The position numbers and the translations under genes were made by a program. A stretch of 32,004 nucleotides of DNA, taken from positions 1-32,004 of the forward strand of contig JAFRKQ010000001.1 of the NCBI GenBank assembly GCA_017431625.1, written 5' to 3'. Position 1 is the first letter of the stretch. Every line of letters starts with the position of its first letter. The notes below the pieces were generated by a model. The model was not told the origin of the DNA. It was given only the letters and a program-made list of their open reading frames with translations, and made no database searches. This DNA comes from a bacterium. Lineage in GTDB: Bacteria > Patescibacteriota > Microgenomatia > UBA1400 > PJMF01. Of this stretch, positions 1-6,815 are shown in pieces.

Positions 1-141
1 ACCAAGGTTCTTACTCCTACTGGTGGTCCTCTACCGTCTCTTCTGCCACGTTCGCCAGGAGCATGTACGTGGGTTCCTCTGCTACCCTCCCCGCGAGCCT
101 CGACGCCAAGTACAACGGGTTCTCGGTTCGGTGCCTCCTAG
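1..141 (+). repeat. DGR variable repeat (VR)
   Basis: Aligned without gaps to bases 660-800. The two copies differ at 16 positions (12, 18, 51, 52, 61, 66, 72, 73, 87, 88, 97, 99, 100, 102, 105, 106), and in every case the template copy has A. No C, G or T of the template is changed. The last 35 bases are identical and the copies diverge right after CCTCCTAG, which is where the initiation-of-mutagenic-homing region should end. The 5' boundary is cut by the window. Confidence 0.95.
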
Positions 142-149
142 GAAATTGA
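1..149 (+). CDS. DGR target protein, C-terminal end (5' truncated by window)
   Basis: Only the last 48 or so codons are present; the reading frame has its first full codon at base 3 and ends in TGA. The translation has YWWSST, then a variable stretch, then YNGFSVRCLLGN at the end. This is the usual ending of FISUMP/DUF1566-type C-type-lectin-like domains, which are common DGR targets. The last 16 or so invariant residues form the scaffold, and the upstream residues differ from the template repeat only at positions where the template has A. The protein is therefore the diversified ligand-binding product of the retroelement next to it. The N-terminus, any signal peptide and the anchor lie outside the window. 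The family assignment rests on the short C-terminus and the matching template; the DGR-target role is much surer than the exact domain name. Confidence 0.85.
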   Translation, partial: QGSYSYWWSSTVSSATFARSMYVGSSATLPASLDAKYNGFSVRCLLGN

Positions 150-182
150 CCTTTATGTCGTTATCCAATTGCCTTCATTTTT

Positions 183-280
183 CTGTTGCCAGCGTGCCAG
201 CCTGCGGCGCGACCTTAGTCGCCGCCTGCAGGCGCCGCCTGCTGGCAACAGTCGCCAATTTTTCCTGGGAAAAATTGGCG
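183..280 (+). other. Two strong hairpins downstream of the target gene
   Basis: The first structure has 11-bp arms CTGTTGCCAGC (183-193) and GCTGGCAACAG (241-251) enclosing a GC-rich segment with further self-complementarity. The second, starting 2 nt later, is a nearly continuous inverted repeat with 13-nt arms (253-265 and 268-280, arm CGCCAATTTTTCC). Neither is followed by a convincing T-tract on the plus strand. In the Bordetella phage DGR a hairpin/cruciform just after the VR promotes retrohoming. These hairpins are in a comparable place but about 40-140 bp further away, so that role is an inference. A transcription terminator for the target gene is the alternative. Confidence 0.55.
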
Positions 281-607
281 GCGCCCCAAAATTGCCCCTT
301 GCACTTCGCCACTAGCTGTGCTACACTAAGTATTGTCAGCGTCGTCGAGTGGCGGCGTGGCTCTTTCAAATGTTGGTGGTCTCCAGCAGCCTGGAAGAGC
401 AGGTTCAGAGGGTCAAATGCTCCGGCTCATGACCCGAACTCGACTCAAAAGGTCATTCCCTCGATCCACCTCGGATTGGCTCACTCGCAGCCAGCGAGGT
501 TTAATATCAACGTAGGGTGCTGCTGGTGCTTTATGAGAAACAAGATCTTCCTAAGTGATCGTTTTGTGGGGCAATCCGCACGTTGTCTTCGTGCCTGTCC
601 GCTATTG
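281..607. other. Non-coding spacer between DGR target and template repeat
   Basis: I see no supported gene here. Open frames cross it, but none has a recognisable domain or start signal, and they conflict with the VR and TR frames. It probably belongs to the transcribed or structural part of the retroelement. Confidence 0.4.
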
Positions 608-659
608 AATGCGTTCAGGCTGCGGCTCGCCGGGAACGGCAATGGTACGACGTTGAACA

Positions 660-800
660 ACCAAGGTTCTAACTCCAACTGGTGGTCCTCTACCGTCTCT
701 TCTGCCACGAACGCCAGGAACATGAACGTGAATTCCTCTGCTACCAACCCCGCGAACAACAACAACAAGTACAACGGGTTCTCGGTTCGGTGCCTCCTAG
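660..800 (+). repeat. DGR template repeat (TR)
   Basis: The segment is rich in AAC codons and reads in frame as a target-protein end with SNSNWWSST, NPANNNNKYNGFSVRC and no variable residues, the classical look of a template repeat. The 141 bp align to the VR with changes only at A. Target-like coding similarity continues upstream to about base 608 (NAFRLRLAG, GTTLNNQG in the same frame), so the functional TR may start before 660; the matching part of the VR is outside the window. Three nt after the repeat there is a small hairpin (ATGAC-AAGA-GTCAT, 803-816). The TR is upstream of avd and the reverse transcriptase, so the template RNA can be transcribed with them. Confidence 0.95.
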
Positions 801-909
801 CAATGACAAGAGTCATGCTAAATTTTTTGTGTCAAATTATTTCTCCAATCCCTGTTATTCAGTACTGCTGGACCACTAATATTGAAGGACCAGCCTGGAA
901 AGGTCTGAC

Positions 910-1842
910 ATGCCAAAAGAGTCTTCGACCCCCAAAACAAGCGGGTTGCGTCTGCCCGCGGTAAGAAAGCCCAAATCGGAGCAACCGGACGCGGCCCAAG
1001 CGGCACAAACACTGGCAATGATGGAGGTGACGGTACCTTCCATCGAGAATTTGACGCCTACCCCGATGGATCTGCCCACGATTTTTGAGCGGGAAGAAAA
1101 AAATCAAGACTGCGCTCACTTGTATGTCAACAAAAACTTTTTCAATGCCTACAATCTGAGTGCTTATTTCACTCGGACGGTTTTGTGGCCGGGGATTGTC
1201 GCCCGCGAACAATATGTCACCGCTCACCCGATGGGGGTGCGAGTTGGTTTCCCGGTGGCTTCCTTGGCCAAAGCGATTTTGGGTGCGGCCAAAAACAAAA
1301 TTGGCTTTGAGGCGATTAACAATAAGTCCGGTCAATTGATGGAACTGCGCTTTGGGCCCTTCAAGCCCGCTGGCGATGCCTACACCCACTGGCGAGATAA
1401 TTTTTTGCGCGAGACGGAGCGGGGCAAGCAGCTGCTCAAGCCTTCTTATAGCGATCTGCCCGTCTACTTGGAGCTTTTTCGCTATTTCAATTTGGTCTTG
1501 GTGGTCACCAATAAATTCAAGCATCCTTATGATCATATTTTCCAATCACGCTTGATTGACGCGGCGGTCGCCATCAATGAGTCCTTTTTCCTTTACAGCC
1601 AGGACAAAAACAATTACACTCAGACCTTGAAGATTATCGGCGACATCAAAAAAAATCTTAACAAAATGACATTTTATTTTCGCTTGGCTTTTGAGGCTCA
1701 GGCCTACAGCATGGAAGCCAATGGCAATTTGATGAAACAAAAAGCAGTGATAGAAAGGCAATTGACACTATGGGAAAAAAGTATTGCCAGCAAGTGCTCA
1801 ACGACGATTACTTCCGGGGGCAAGAATGGCTCTTCGACTTGA
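910..1842 (+). CDS. avd: DGR accessory protein: Avd-like four-helix domain with a long N-terminal extension
   Basis: The 310-residue product sits between the template repeat and the reverse transcriptase, the usual place of the accessory variability determinant. Residues about 182-291 look like the Avd / 23S-rRNA-intervening-sequence four-helix bundle: long amphipathic helices rich in F, Y, K and N, including VYLELFRYFNLVLVVTNKF. Avd proteins are usually only about 110-130 residues. Here about 180 residues precede the domain: a low-complexity start, then a compact region (about 60-180) with ASLAKAILGAAKNKIGF that I do not recognise. The ATG is preceded by GGAAAGG at suitable spacing. The 3' end overlaps the reverse transcriptase start by 73 nt in another frame. 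Known Avd acts as a pentamer that binds the RT and template RNA; the job of the N-terminal part is unknown. Confidence 0.75.
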   Translation: MPKESSTPKTSGLRLPAVRKPKSEQPDAAQAAQTLAMMEVTVPSIENLTPTPMDLPTIFEREEKNQDCAHLYVNKNFFNAYNLSAYFTRTVLWPGIVAREQYVTAHPMGVRVGFPVASLAKAILGAAKNKIGFEAINNKSGQLMELRFGPFKPAGDAYTHWRDNFLRETERGKQLLKPSYSDLPVYLELFRYFNLVLVVTNKFKHPYDHIFQSRLIDAAVAINESFFLYSQDKNNYTQTLKIIGDIKKNLNKMTFYFRLAFEAQAYSMEANGNLMKQKAVIERQLTLWEKSIASKCSTTITSGGKNGSST

Positions 1843-2867
1843 TCATAAGCTCGTATTATCAAGCCCGCCGGCACAAACGCTCCACGCTCAATCAACTCAA
1901 CTTCGAGCTGGATTTGGAGCGCAATCTAGCGCGGCTTTTTGAGGACATCCGTGATCGACGCTATCAGCTCAATCCTAGTATCGCCTTTATCGTCACCAAT
2001 CCCAAAAGGCGAGAGGTTTTTGCGGCGCATTTTCGCGATCGCATCGTCCACCATATTGTCTACAATCTGATGATTGATTATTGGGAGCGACATTTTATTT
2101 ATGACTCTTATTCATGCCGTCTGCGCAAGGGGACACATTTTGGCATCCAGCGGGTGGCGCAATTTCTGCGCCAGGCCACGGGCAATTATCATCATGAAGC
2201 CTGGGTAATGAAACTCGATGTGGATAGTTATTTTACCAGTATCAATCAAGGGATTATGTGGGAATTGCTTGGCCGGATTTTTACCGATCCACGCCACAAA
2301 TTACCGCCGGAATATCTGGATTTGTTGGCTTATTTGCTGCCGATTATTGTTTTTGCCCGGCCGACGTATGACGTGAGTTTGCGCTCTCGCCGCCAGTTGT
2401 GGCAGGCTTTGCCGGATCACAAGTCACTTTTTTGGGTTGCTCCTGATCGAGGGTTTCCTATTGGCAATCTCACCTCACAACTTTTTTCCAATATTTACTT
2501 GGGCGAGCTGGATATTTTTGTCAAAAACACCCTTAAAGTCCGCTATTATGGCCGTTACGTTGATGATATGGTGCTGGTGGATCGTGACCGCAACTTTTTG
2601 TTGTGGGCGCGCGATCAAATCGAGACTTTTCTCAATCAACGCCTCCTGTTGCGTCTGGCCAAAAGGAAACTTTATCTTCAGCCGGCTCGCTTTGGGGTGA
2701 CTTTTATTGGTGGTCAGATCCGGCCCGAGCGAGTTTATCCTGGTAGGCCATTGCAATCCCACTGGCAAGAGTATGTCTACATCACGAGAGATCTGGACCA
2801 CGGGGTGGAATGGCGCAATAATTGCGAGTCCTACCTGGGCCAGTTACGGATTTTTCGCTACCTCTAG
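1770..2867 (+). CDS. DGR reverse transcriptase
   Basis: The 365-residue product has the full set of group-II/DGR-type RT motifs: REVFAAHFRDRIVHHI (82-96), KLDVDSYFTSI with the first catalytic Asp (148-158), FPIGNLTSQLFSNIYLGELD (229-248), the catalytic YVDD (263-266), KRKLYLQP (298-305) and GVTFIGGQI (309-317). IGNLTSQ matches the DGR hallmark [I/L/V]GxxxSQ in motif 4, which is linked to adenine-directed infidelity. Length is normal for the family and there is no maturase or nuclease domain. The chosen ATG has AAAGG about 11 nt upstream but lies inside the accessory gene; a GTG at 1794 is an alternative that would shorten the overlap. With template RNA and Avd it makes mutagenised cDNA that replaces the VR. 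Confidence 0.95.
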   Translation: MGKKYCQQVLNDDYFRGQEWLFDLIISSYYQARRHKRSTLNQLNFELDLERNLARLFEDIRDRRYQLNPSIAFIVTNPKRREVFAAHFRDRIVHHIVYNLMIDYWERHFIYDSYSCRLRKGTHFGIQRVAQFLRQATGNYHHEAWVMKLDVDSYFTSINQGIMWELLGRIFTDPRHKLPPEYLDLLAYLLPIIVFARPTYDVSLRSRRQLWQALPDHKSLFWVAPDRGFPIGNLTSQLFSNIYLGELDIFVKNTLKVRYYGRYVDDMVLVDRDRNFLLWARDQIETFLNQRLLLRLAKRKLYLQPARFGVTFIGGQIRPERVYPGRPLQSHWQEYVYITRDLDHGVEWRNNCESYLGQLRIFRYL

Positions 2868-2911
2868 TTGATCTTTTTTGTTTGCAGTCTTACACTTTAT
2901 TTTTCGTTTCA

Positions 2912-2941
2912 CCCTCTCTCAGCTTCACCGCTGAGGGAGGG
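2912..2941. terminator. Hairpin after the reverse transcriptase, possible terminator
   Basis: CCCTCTCTCAGC and GCTGAGGGAGGG form a 12-bp stem with a single weak pair and a 6-nt loop, 44 nt after the RT stop. No T-tract follows, so intrinsic termination is uncertain. It could instead protect the DGR transcript end. Confidence 0.4.
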
Positions 2942-2972
2942 ACATTTGGGGGGGGCGTCAGCGTGTCGTCAA

Positions 2973-3046
2973 TTTTTGTTGACTTTGATAGTTGAGAAGT
3001 CAACGAAATGACCATTTTTGTGGACTTGTTGGTTGACAAAGTCAAC
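2973..3046. repeat. Tandem pair of palindromes with GTTGAC/GTCAAC half sites
   Basis: Two adjacent units each carry opposed half sites. The first pairs GTTGACTT (2979-2986) with AAGTCAAC (2997-3004). The second holds the perfect 15-bp palindrome GTTGACAAAGTCAAC (3032-3046) within a larger imperfect inverted repeat. The layout fits a dimeric repressor's operators. They lie 110 bp upstream of the first 33-bp array, so they may belong to the same control region or to the retroelement's end. Confidence 0.5.
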
Positions 3047-3158
3047 AAAAGATGGCTGAGTTAATAAACGTGGGGGTTATTTTAGTATGTTTTGGCGAAT
3101 GAAAAAACAAATGGCAATACTGATTATCTCGCGCATGCCAGCCGTGACAGTTGAGCTG

Positions 3159-3270
3159 TTCATTTTGTGAAAAACAATCAGCTGTAAACTCCGCATTTTG
3201 TGAAAAATCACCCTTGTCTAACTCTTCATTTTGTGAAAAATAGCCGATTTGAATCTGTTCATTTTGTGAA
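3159..3270 (+). promoter_or_regulatory. 33-bp-phased operator array 1 (4 sites), upstream of the ATPase gene
   Basis: Copies of the 13-bp element start at 3159, 3192, 3225 and 3258, an exact 33-bp period. The core is TTCATTTTGTGAA, with short dyad symmetry (TTCA, 5 nt, TGAA) and usually followed by AAAAT. The second copy starts with CG instead of TT. The 16-17 nt between copies are variable. The last copy ends 6 nt before the -35 box, so the array is upstream DNA, not part of the mRNA. The same array with the same order of variants occurs at two other loci in this window. Confidence 0.85.
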
Positions 3271-3276
3271 ATTAAG

Positions 3277-3305
3277 TTGACAAAAACCCCAGCCTGTGCT
3301 ATAAT
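3277..3305 (+). promoter_or_regulatory. Consensus sigma-70-type promoter of the ATPase gene
   Basis: TTGACA (3277-3282), 17-nt spacer, TATAAT (3300-3305), with TG one base before the -10. The start codon A is 8 nt after the -10, so the mRNA should be leaderless. The promoter decides the gene start: a longer in-frame TTG start would fall on the -35 box itself. Confidence 0.85.
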
Positions 3306-3312
3306 CACCCCC

Positions 3313-4665
3313 ATGAAAAGAAAGATCTATCGTCAGCTTGTAGCCTGGAAAGCTGGTAGCGCTGGTCGGCAAGCACTTTTAATTGAGGGCGCCAGGCGAA
3401 TTGGCAAAAGTTATATTGTCCGTCAATTTGCCACTGAGGCCTATCAGTCATGCGTGTGGATCGATTTCACTAAAGTCGATGAGACCGTCAAGAACATTTT
3501 TAACAACTATTTAACTCATCTGGATGACTTTTTTTTACTGCTGTCCAATTATTATCAGATCAACCTCTTCCCACGTCAAACCATTTTTGTTTTTGATGAA
3601 GTGCAAAATTTTCCGCGGGCGCGTGAAGCTATCAAGACTCTGGTAGAGGATGGCCGTTTTGACTACATCGAGACGGGATCACTCATTAGTCTCAGGCAAA
3701 ATGTTCAAAATATCCTTATTCCCTCTGGCGAGAGAAAAATAGCGATGTATCCATTTGATTTTGAGGAGTTTTTATGGGCGCGGGGTGATAATTCGCTCAT
3801 GCAGCTCATTACCCAGTATTTTGAGCGGCGTGAGGCCATTCCGGCGGCTTTACATCGACGGGCGCTTGATCGGTGGCGCGAATATTTGATCGTCGGTGGC
3901 ATGCCAGAATCAATTGCGACTTATATCCAAACTCGTGACTTCGTGGCCGTTGACGCGATCAAAAGAGATATCATTGGCCTTTACCGTGACGATATTCGTA
4001 AATTTGCCGCTGGTCTGAATTTGAAGGCGGAGCGATTTTTTGATGACATTCCAGGTCAACTCAATAGTCTTGACAAGAAGTTTACTTGGACTTCTCTGGG
4101 AGACAATGCCCGTTTTCGTGACTATGAGTCGGCTTTGGTGTGGCTTGATGATGCCAAACTTATCAATCCTTGCTATAACACTTTTGAGCCTAATATAGGC
4201 TTGCATTTTCACCGTGACTCCAGTGATTTTAAGTGCTTTTTGGGCGACACGGGTTTGTTGTTGTCGCTGGCTTTTGATAGTGAAACACTTTTCCAGGAAG
4301 CCATTTATAGAAAGATTTTGTTTGATAAGTTGACATTTAATTACGGTATGATCGTGGAAAACGCTGTTGCTCAGATGTTGGTAGCTAGTGGTCATCGACT
4401 TTATTATTACAAGCGCAATGATCGGGAGGACACTGACAATAATATGGAAGTGGACTTTTTGCTGACCAAAAGAGGTGTCACTTCTAGACATAATATTATT
4501 CCTATAGAGGTAAAATCTGGACAAAAAATCACTCTCACTTCGCTGACGAAGTTTCGCAAGAAATTTCGCAATTATGCCAGCAAACCAGTGGTGCTCTATC
4601 CTGGTGAGTTGAGGGATGAGCAGGAGGCGACATATCTGCCACTTTACATGACACCTTGTTTGTAG
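3313..4665 (+). CDS. AAA ATPase with DUF4143 (AAA_14 family)
   Basis: The 450-residue product has the AAA_14/DUF4143 architecture. An N-terminal P-loop domain shows Walker A GARRIGKS (26-33), Walker B FVFDEVQ (92-98) and an ETGS motif shortly after. A C-terminal half carries LGDTGLL and a nuclease-like ending with EVDFLL and PIEVKSG. The D...E-x-K pattern resembles PD-(D/E)xK folds, but activity is not shown. Members of this family are numerous in CPR genomes and their role is not settled; defence, toxin-like and regulatory roles have all been suggested. The start is fixed by the promoter just upstream. The gene stands alone, with its own operator array, between the DGR and a Fic-like gene that has a homologous array. 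Confidence 0.88.
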   Translation: MKRKIYRQLVAWKAGSAGRQALLIEGARRIGKSYIVRQFATEAYQSCVWIDFTKVDETVKNIFNNYLTHLDDFFLLLSNYYQINLFPRQTIFVFDEVQNFPRAREAIKTLVEDGRFDYIETGSLISLRQNVQNILIPSGERKIAMYPFDFEEFLWARGDNSLMQLITQYFERREAIPAALHRRALDRWREYLIVGGMPESIATYIQTRDFVAVDAIKRDIIGLYRDDIRKFAAGLNLKAERFFDDIPGQLNSLDKKFTWTSLGDNARFRDYESALVWLDDAKLINPCYNTFEPNIGLHFHRDSSDFKCFLGDTGLLLSLAFDSETLFQEAIYRKILFDKLTFNYGMIVENAVAQMLVASGHRLYYYKRNDREDTDNNMEVDFLLTKRGVTSRHNIIPIEVKSGQKITLTSLTKFRKKFRNYASKPVVLYPGELRDEQEATYLPLYMTPCL

Positions 4666-4707
4666 TCTGGTAATGAATACGAGTGGGGGGGCATCAGCTG
4701 TAAACTC

Positions 4708-4819
4708 CGCATTTTGTGAAAAATCACGTTAGTCTAACTCTTCATTTTGTGCTAAATTGCTATTGATAATCTGTTCATTTGGTGAAAATTAAGCATATAC
4801 TAACCTTTCATTTTGTGAG
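4708..4819 (+). promoter_or_regulatory. 33-bp-phased operator array 2 (4 sites), upstream of the first Fic-like gene
   Basis: Elements start at 4708, 4741, 4774 and 4807, again exactly 33 bp apart. The first is the CG-variant and is preceded by the same CAGCTGTAAACTC sequence that precedes the CG-variant in array 1; TCTAACTC then precedes the second copy in both loci. The array therefore shares a duplicated block with array 1, lacks that array's first unit and has one extra promoter-proximal unit. Copies two to four carry single changes (for example GGTGAA for TGTGAA). Confidence 0.85.
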
Positions 4820-4831
4820 ACAGTGTGCTGT

Positions 4832-4850
4832 TTGACGGGTGTGATATAAT
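4832..4850 (+). promoter_or_regulatory. Extended -10 promoter of the first Fic-like gene
   Basis: TGATATAAT ends at 4850, 7 nt before the start codon A, giving a leaderless mRNA. No good -35 exists at normal spacing. A TTGACG lies only 7 nt before the -10. A weak core promoter next to an operator array suggests dependence on an activator. The -10 begins 38 bp after the last operator start, the same distance as at the third locus. Confidence 0.7.
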
Positions 4851-4856
4851 GGTGAC

Positions 4857-5537
4857 ATGCAAGAGACGATCCAACAATTATCAGCGAAAGTCAAGCTCAA
4901 TATTGACTGGGCGCGGCGCAATCTGACCGAGATGATCTATGATCAAGCGATTTTGGAAGGGGTGGCGACCACACGTGCCGATACAGAAGCGATCATTACT
5001 GGTGGTCTGGTGCAAAATATGACAGCTGAGGACATTGTCAAAACGCGCAATCTCAAGCGTGCCTGGGATTTTATTTTGACTCCTGAAACCCTTTGGTCGC
5101 CGACAGATTTTGCCTTACTCTCACAAATAAACAGACTCGTTGAAGAAACATTTTATTACACTGCCGGTCAAGTGCGTACTGTCCCGGTGACGATTGGTGG
5201 GACGACCTGGCAACCGCCAATACCAATCGAAAGTCAAATCAAGGAAGAACTCATAGCTTGGCAACAGCGGGCGACGGTCAAAAAACCAATTGAAGCAGCC
5301 ATTGATTTGTTACTATATGTGATGCGCCGCCAGATCTTTTTGGATGGCAACAAAAGAACAGCGGTGCTGACGGCCAATCATTATTTGATTGCCCGGGCGG
5401 CGGGCTTGATGGTCATTTCTGAAACCCTGGTAGCTGACTTCAAAAAGCTGCTGGTGGCCTATTATGAGAGTGGCGATGAGACGGTAATTGGTGAGTTTTT
5501 GCGACGTCGGTGTTGGCAGAAGATGTCATCAGCTTAA
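4857..5537 (+). CDS. Fic-like protein with Gln in place of the catalytic His
   Basis: The 226-residue product has the Fic fold signature near its C-terminus, RQIFLDGNKRT (158-168), in place of HxFx(D/E)GN(G/K)R. The anion-hole DGNKR is intact, but the first motif residue is Gln (159) rather than the His needed as general base for AMP transfer. From memory, a subgroup of short Fic proteins shares this Gln, so it may be a family trait rather than damage. An upstream ILEGVATTRADTEAII (32-47) resembles the EG-containing inhibitory region of other Fic proteins, but the Ser/Thr expected 4 residues before Glu is Gln. The role could be a different transfer reaction, a regulator or an inactive partner. 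It stands alone behind operator array 2, with the start set by the promoter. Confidence 0.8.
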   Translation: MQETIQQLSAKVKLNIDWARRNLTEMIYDQAILEGVATTRADTEAIITGGLVQNMTAEDIVKTRNLKRAWDFILTPETLWSPTDFALLSQINRLVEETFYYTAGQVRTVPVTIGGTTWQPPIPIESQIKEELIAWQQRATVKKPIEAAIDLLLYVMRRQIFLDGNKRTAVLTANHYLIARAAGLMVISETLVADFKKLLVAYYESGDETVIGEFLRRRCWQKMSSA

Positions 5538-5834
5538 AATAACAAAAACGTCATTTTTGTCACAAAAAACCAGAGGTATGCGTTTAACACACGTTTAACA
5601 AAAGTGTCAAATTGTACACATTTTGTCTACATACAAAAAATGCGGAGCTGCGCACACAGCTCGGCAGTCGCGTACACAAATGATGTGTGAAGGGGGGGTA
5701 ATATAAATAACTTAGAATGTTTAATTATAGGCATTAGCAAATCTATTGAAATCTGATAGTAGTTGATAACTTATTTTTATTCCACCAAATTTGAGGGAAC
5801 AAAAAACGAAGCTAGACCCAATCGTTTTATTCTC
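5538..5834. other. AT-rich intergenic region at the glycan-cluster boundary
   Basis: No gene is supported. It holds a direct repeat (CGTTTAACACA / CGTTTAACAAA), a perfect 6-bp-stem hairpin (GAGCTG-CGCACA-CAGCTC, 5645-5662) and a GTACAC pair flanking it. It separates convergent genes and may hold their terminators, but no clear T-tract hairpin was found. Confidence 0.4.
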
Positions 5835-6809
5835 TTATTGCGAATTAAGAAATTGATATATAGATGAGTAATTAATTATTTTCATACGCGAAACAATATC
5901 TTTATGCTTGGGACGCATGTCATGTGGGTAAGTCCAAAAGTCTCCATAGAGTTTATGTAGAATGATTTCCGGTTGTTTCGGAATAAAAAACTGTTTGTTC
6001 TCAAAACTAAGCTGACGAGCAGGAAATATTTCTTGATACGCAAAACGTCTCGTATTAGATATATAGAATTCAGGTGTTTCCATGCCGAGGAGTACTAGTG
6101 ATTCCGGATCTACAGGGTCTTTATTATCATCCATGCAAGATCGACGCATTTTTTGTAATTGCATATATGAATGTGATTTTATTGTTCTTTCTTGTCGCAT
6201 TAATTTCTCCCAATCAAACTCTATTTGTTTATGCTGTGAAACTAGCTTGTCAAAGAGTGCCTCTTGTGCCTTTGTTTCACGATACTTTTTTGAATATATA
6301 TCAAGAGGAAATATATCAACTTGAAATGGTAAATCAAAGGCATAAATGCGTATTATTTCAGAATGTATCATGTATAAACGATGTTGCCGTAATGTTTGCG
6401 GCAAAAGTTCTAATGTCTTTTCGTAGTCTTTTCTAGACATAGCTATATCACAATCATCATCCCACGGGATAAAGCCTGCGTGTCTAACTGCACCCAATAG
6501 AGTACCGAAAAATAATACATAGTGGATATGGTTTTTTTGGAAAAAATCATCTAGTATGGAAAGTATTTTTAGATTTCCTAACTGCTGTAGGCGTAAGTTT
6601 CCAACTGCCGCAGGTAGTGATGAAATATCTGTACTTAGCTTGGCGAACTCCATAAGTCCTTCATGTTGTTTGGAAAGCTGGTGTAATTGATCTGATAATT
6701 CAGAAATCATCTTGCTTTGCTCATTAAATAGCCTAATGAACGTGTTGTGATATCGGTAATTTGGACTTAGTAGGCAAACAATTTGTTTTAATTTTTGTTT
6801 TATGCTCAT
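5835..6809 (-). CDS. LicD-family phosphotransferase (first copy)
   Basis: The 324-residue product contains the LicD signature FFGTLLGAVRHAGFIPWDDD followed by CDIAMSRKDY, with the Asp cluster that holds metal and substrate in this nucleotidyltransferase-fold family. LicD enzymes move phosphocholine or similar phospho-groups onto surface glycans or teichoic acids; the exact donor cannot be read here. An N-terminal stretch of about 70 residues looks helical and coiled. It is the last gene of a minus-strand operon, 6 nt after the methyltransferase. The gene is clearly more AT-rich than the housekeeping genes of the window, pointing to acquisition. A second LicD two genes upstream shares the motif but differs elsewhere, so the two probably act on different acceptors. 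Confidence 0.9.
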   Translation of the reverse strand: MSIKQKLKQIVCLLSPNYRYHNTFIRLFNEQSKMISELSDQLHQLSKQHEGLMEFAKLSTDISSLPAAVGNLRLQQLGNLKILSILDDFFQKNHIHYVLFFGTLLGAVRHAGFIPWDDDCDIAMSRKDYEKTLELLPQTLRQHRLYMIHSEIIRIYAFDLPFQVDIFPLDIYSKKYRETKAQEALFDKLVSQHKQIEFDWEKLMRQERTIKSHSYMQLQKMRRSCMDDNKDPVDPESLVLLGMETPEFYISNTRRFAYQEIFPARQLSFENKQFFIPKQPEIILHKLYGDFWTYPHDMRPKHKDIVSRMKIINYSSIYQFLNSQ

Positions 6810-6815
6810 ATGTGT

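Noticed and set aside
23-964. Long plus-strand frame across VR, spacer and TR
   Set aside because: It reads the VR in the wrong frame, has no ribosome site and shows target-like sequence only inside the TR.
859-1545. Minus-strand 228-residue frame opposite the accessory gene
   Set aside because: Low-complexity, no motif or start signal, and complementary to a gene with clear family features.
3159-3270. CRISPR array (short repeats with variable 16-20 nt between)
   Set aside because: Only four 13-17 nt repeats per locus, spacers are too short and partly shared between loci, each array ends at a promoter, and no cas genes are near.
3159-3270. Iterons of a plasmid or phage origin
   Set aside because: The repeats recur at three loci, always in a fixed position before a promoter, and no replication gene is present.
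3277-3312. Longer TTG start for the ATPase
   Set aside because: The TTG is the -35 box of a consensus promoter; transcription should begin at the ATG at 3313.
4708-4819. Type III antitoxin RNA made of tandem repeats before a toxin gene
   Set aside because: The repeats lie upstream of the -10 box of a leaderless gene, so they are not in that transcript. No separate promoter or terminator for a repeat RNA is visible.
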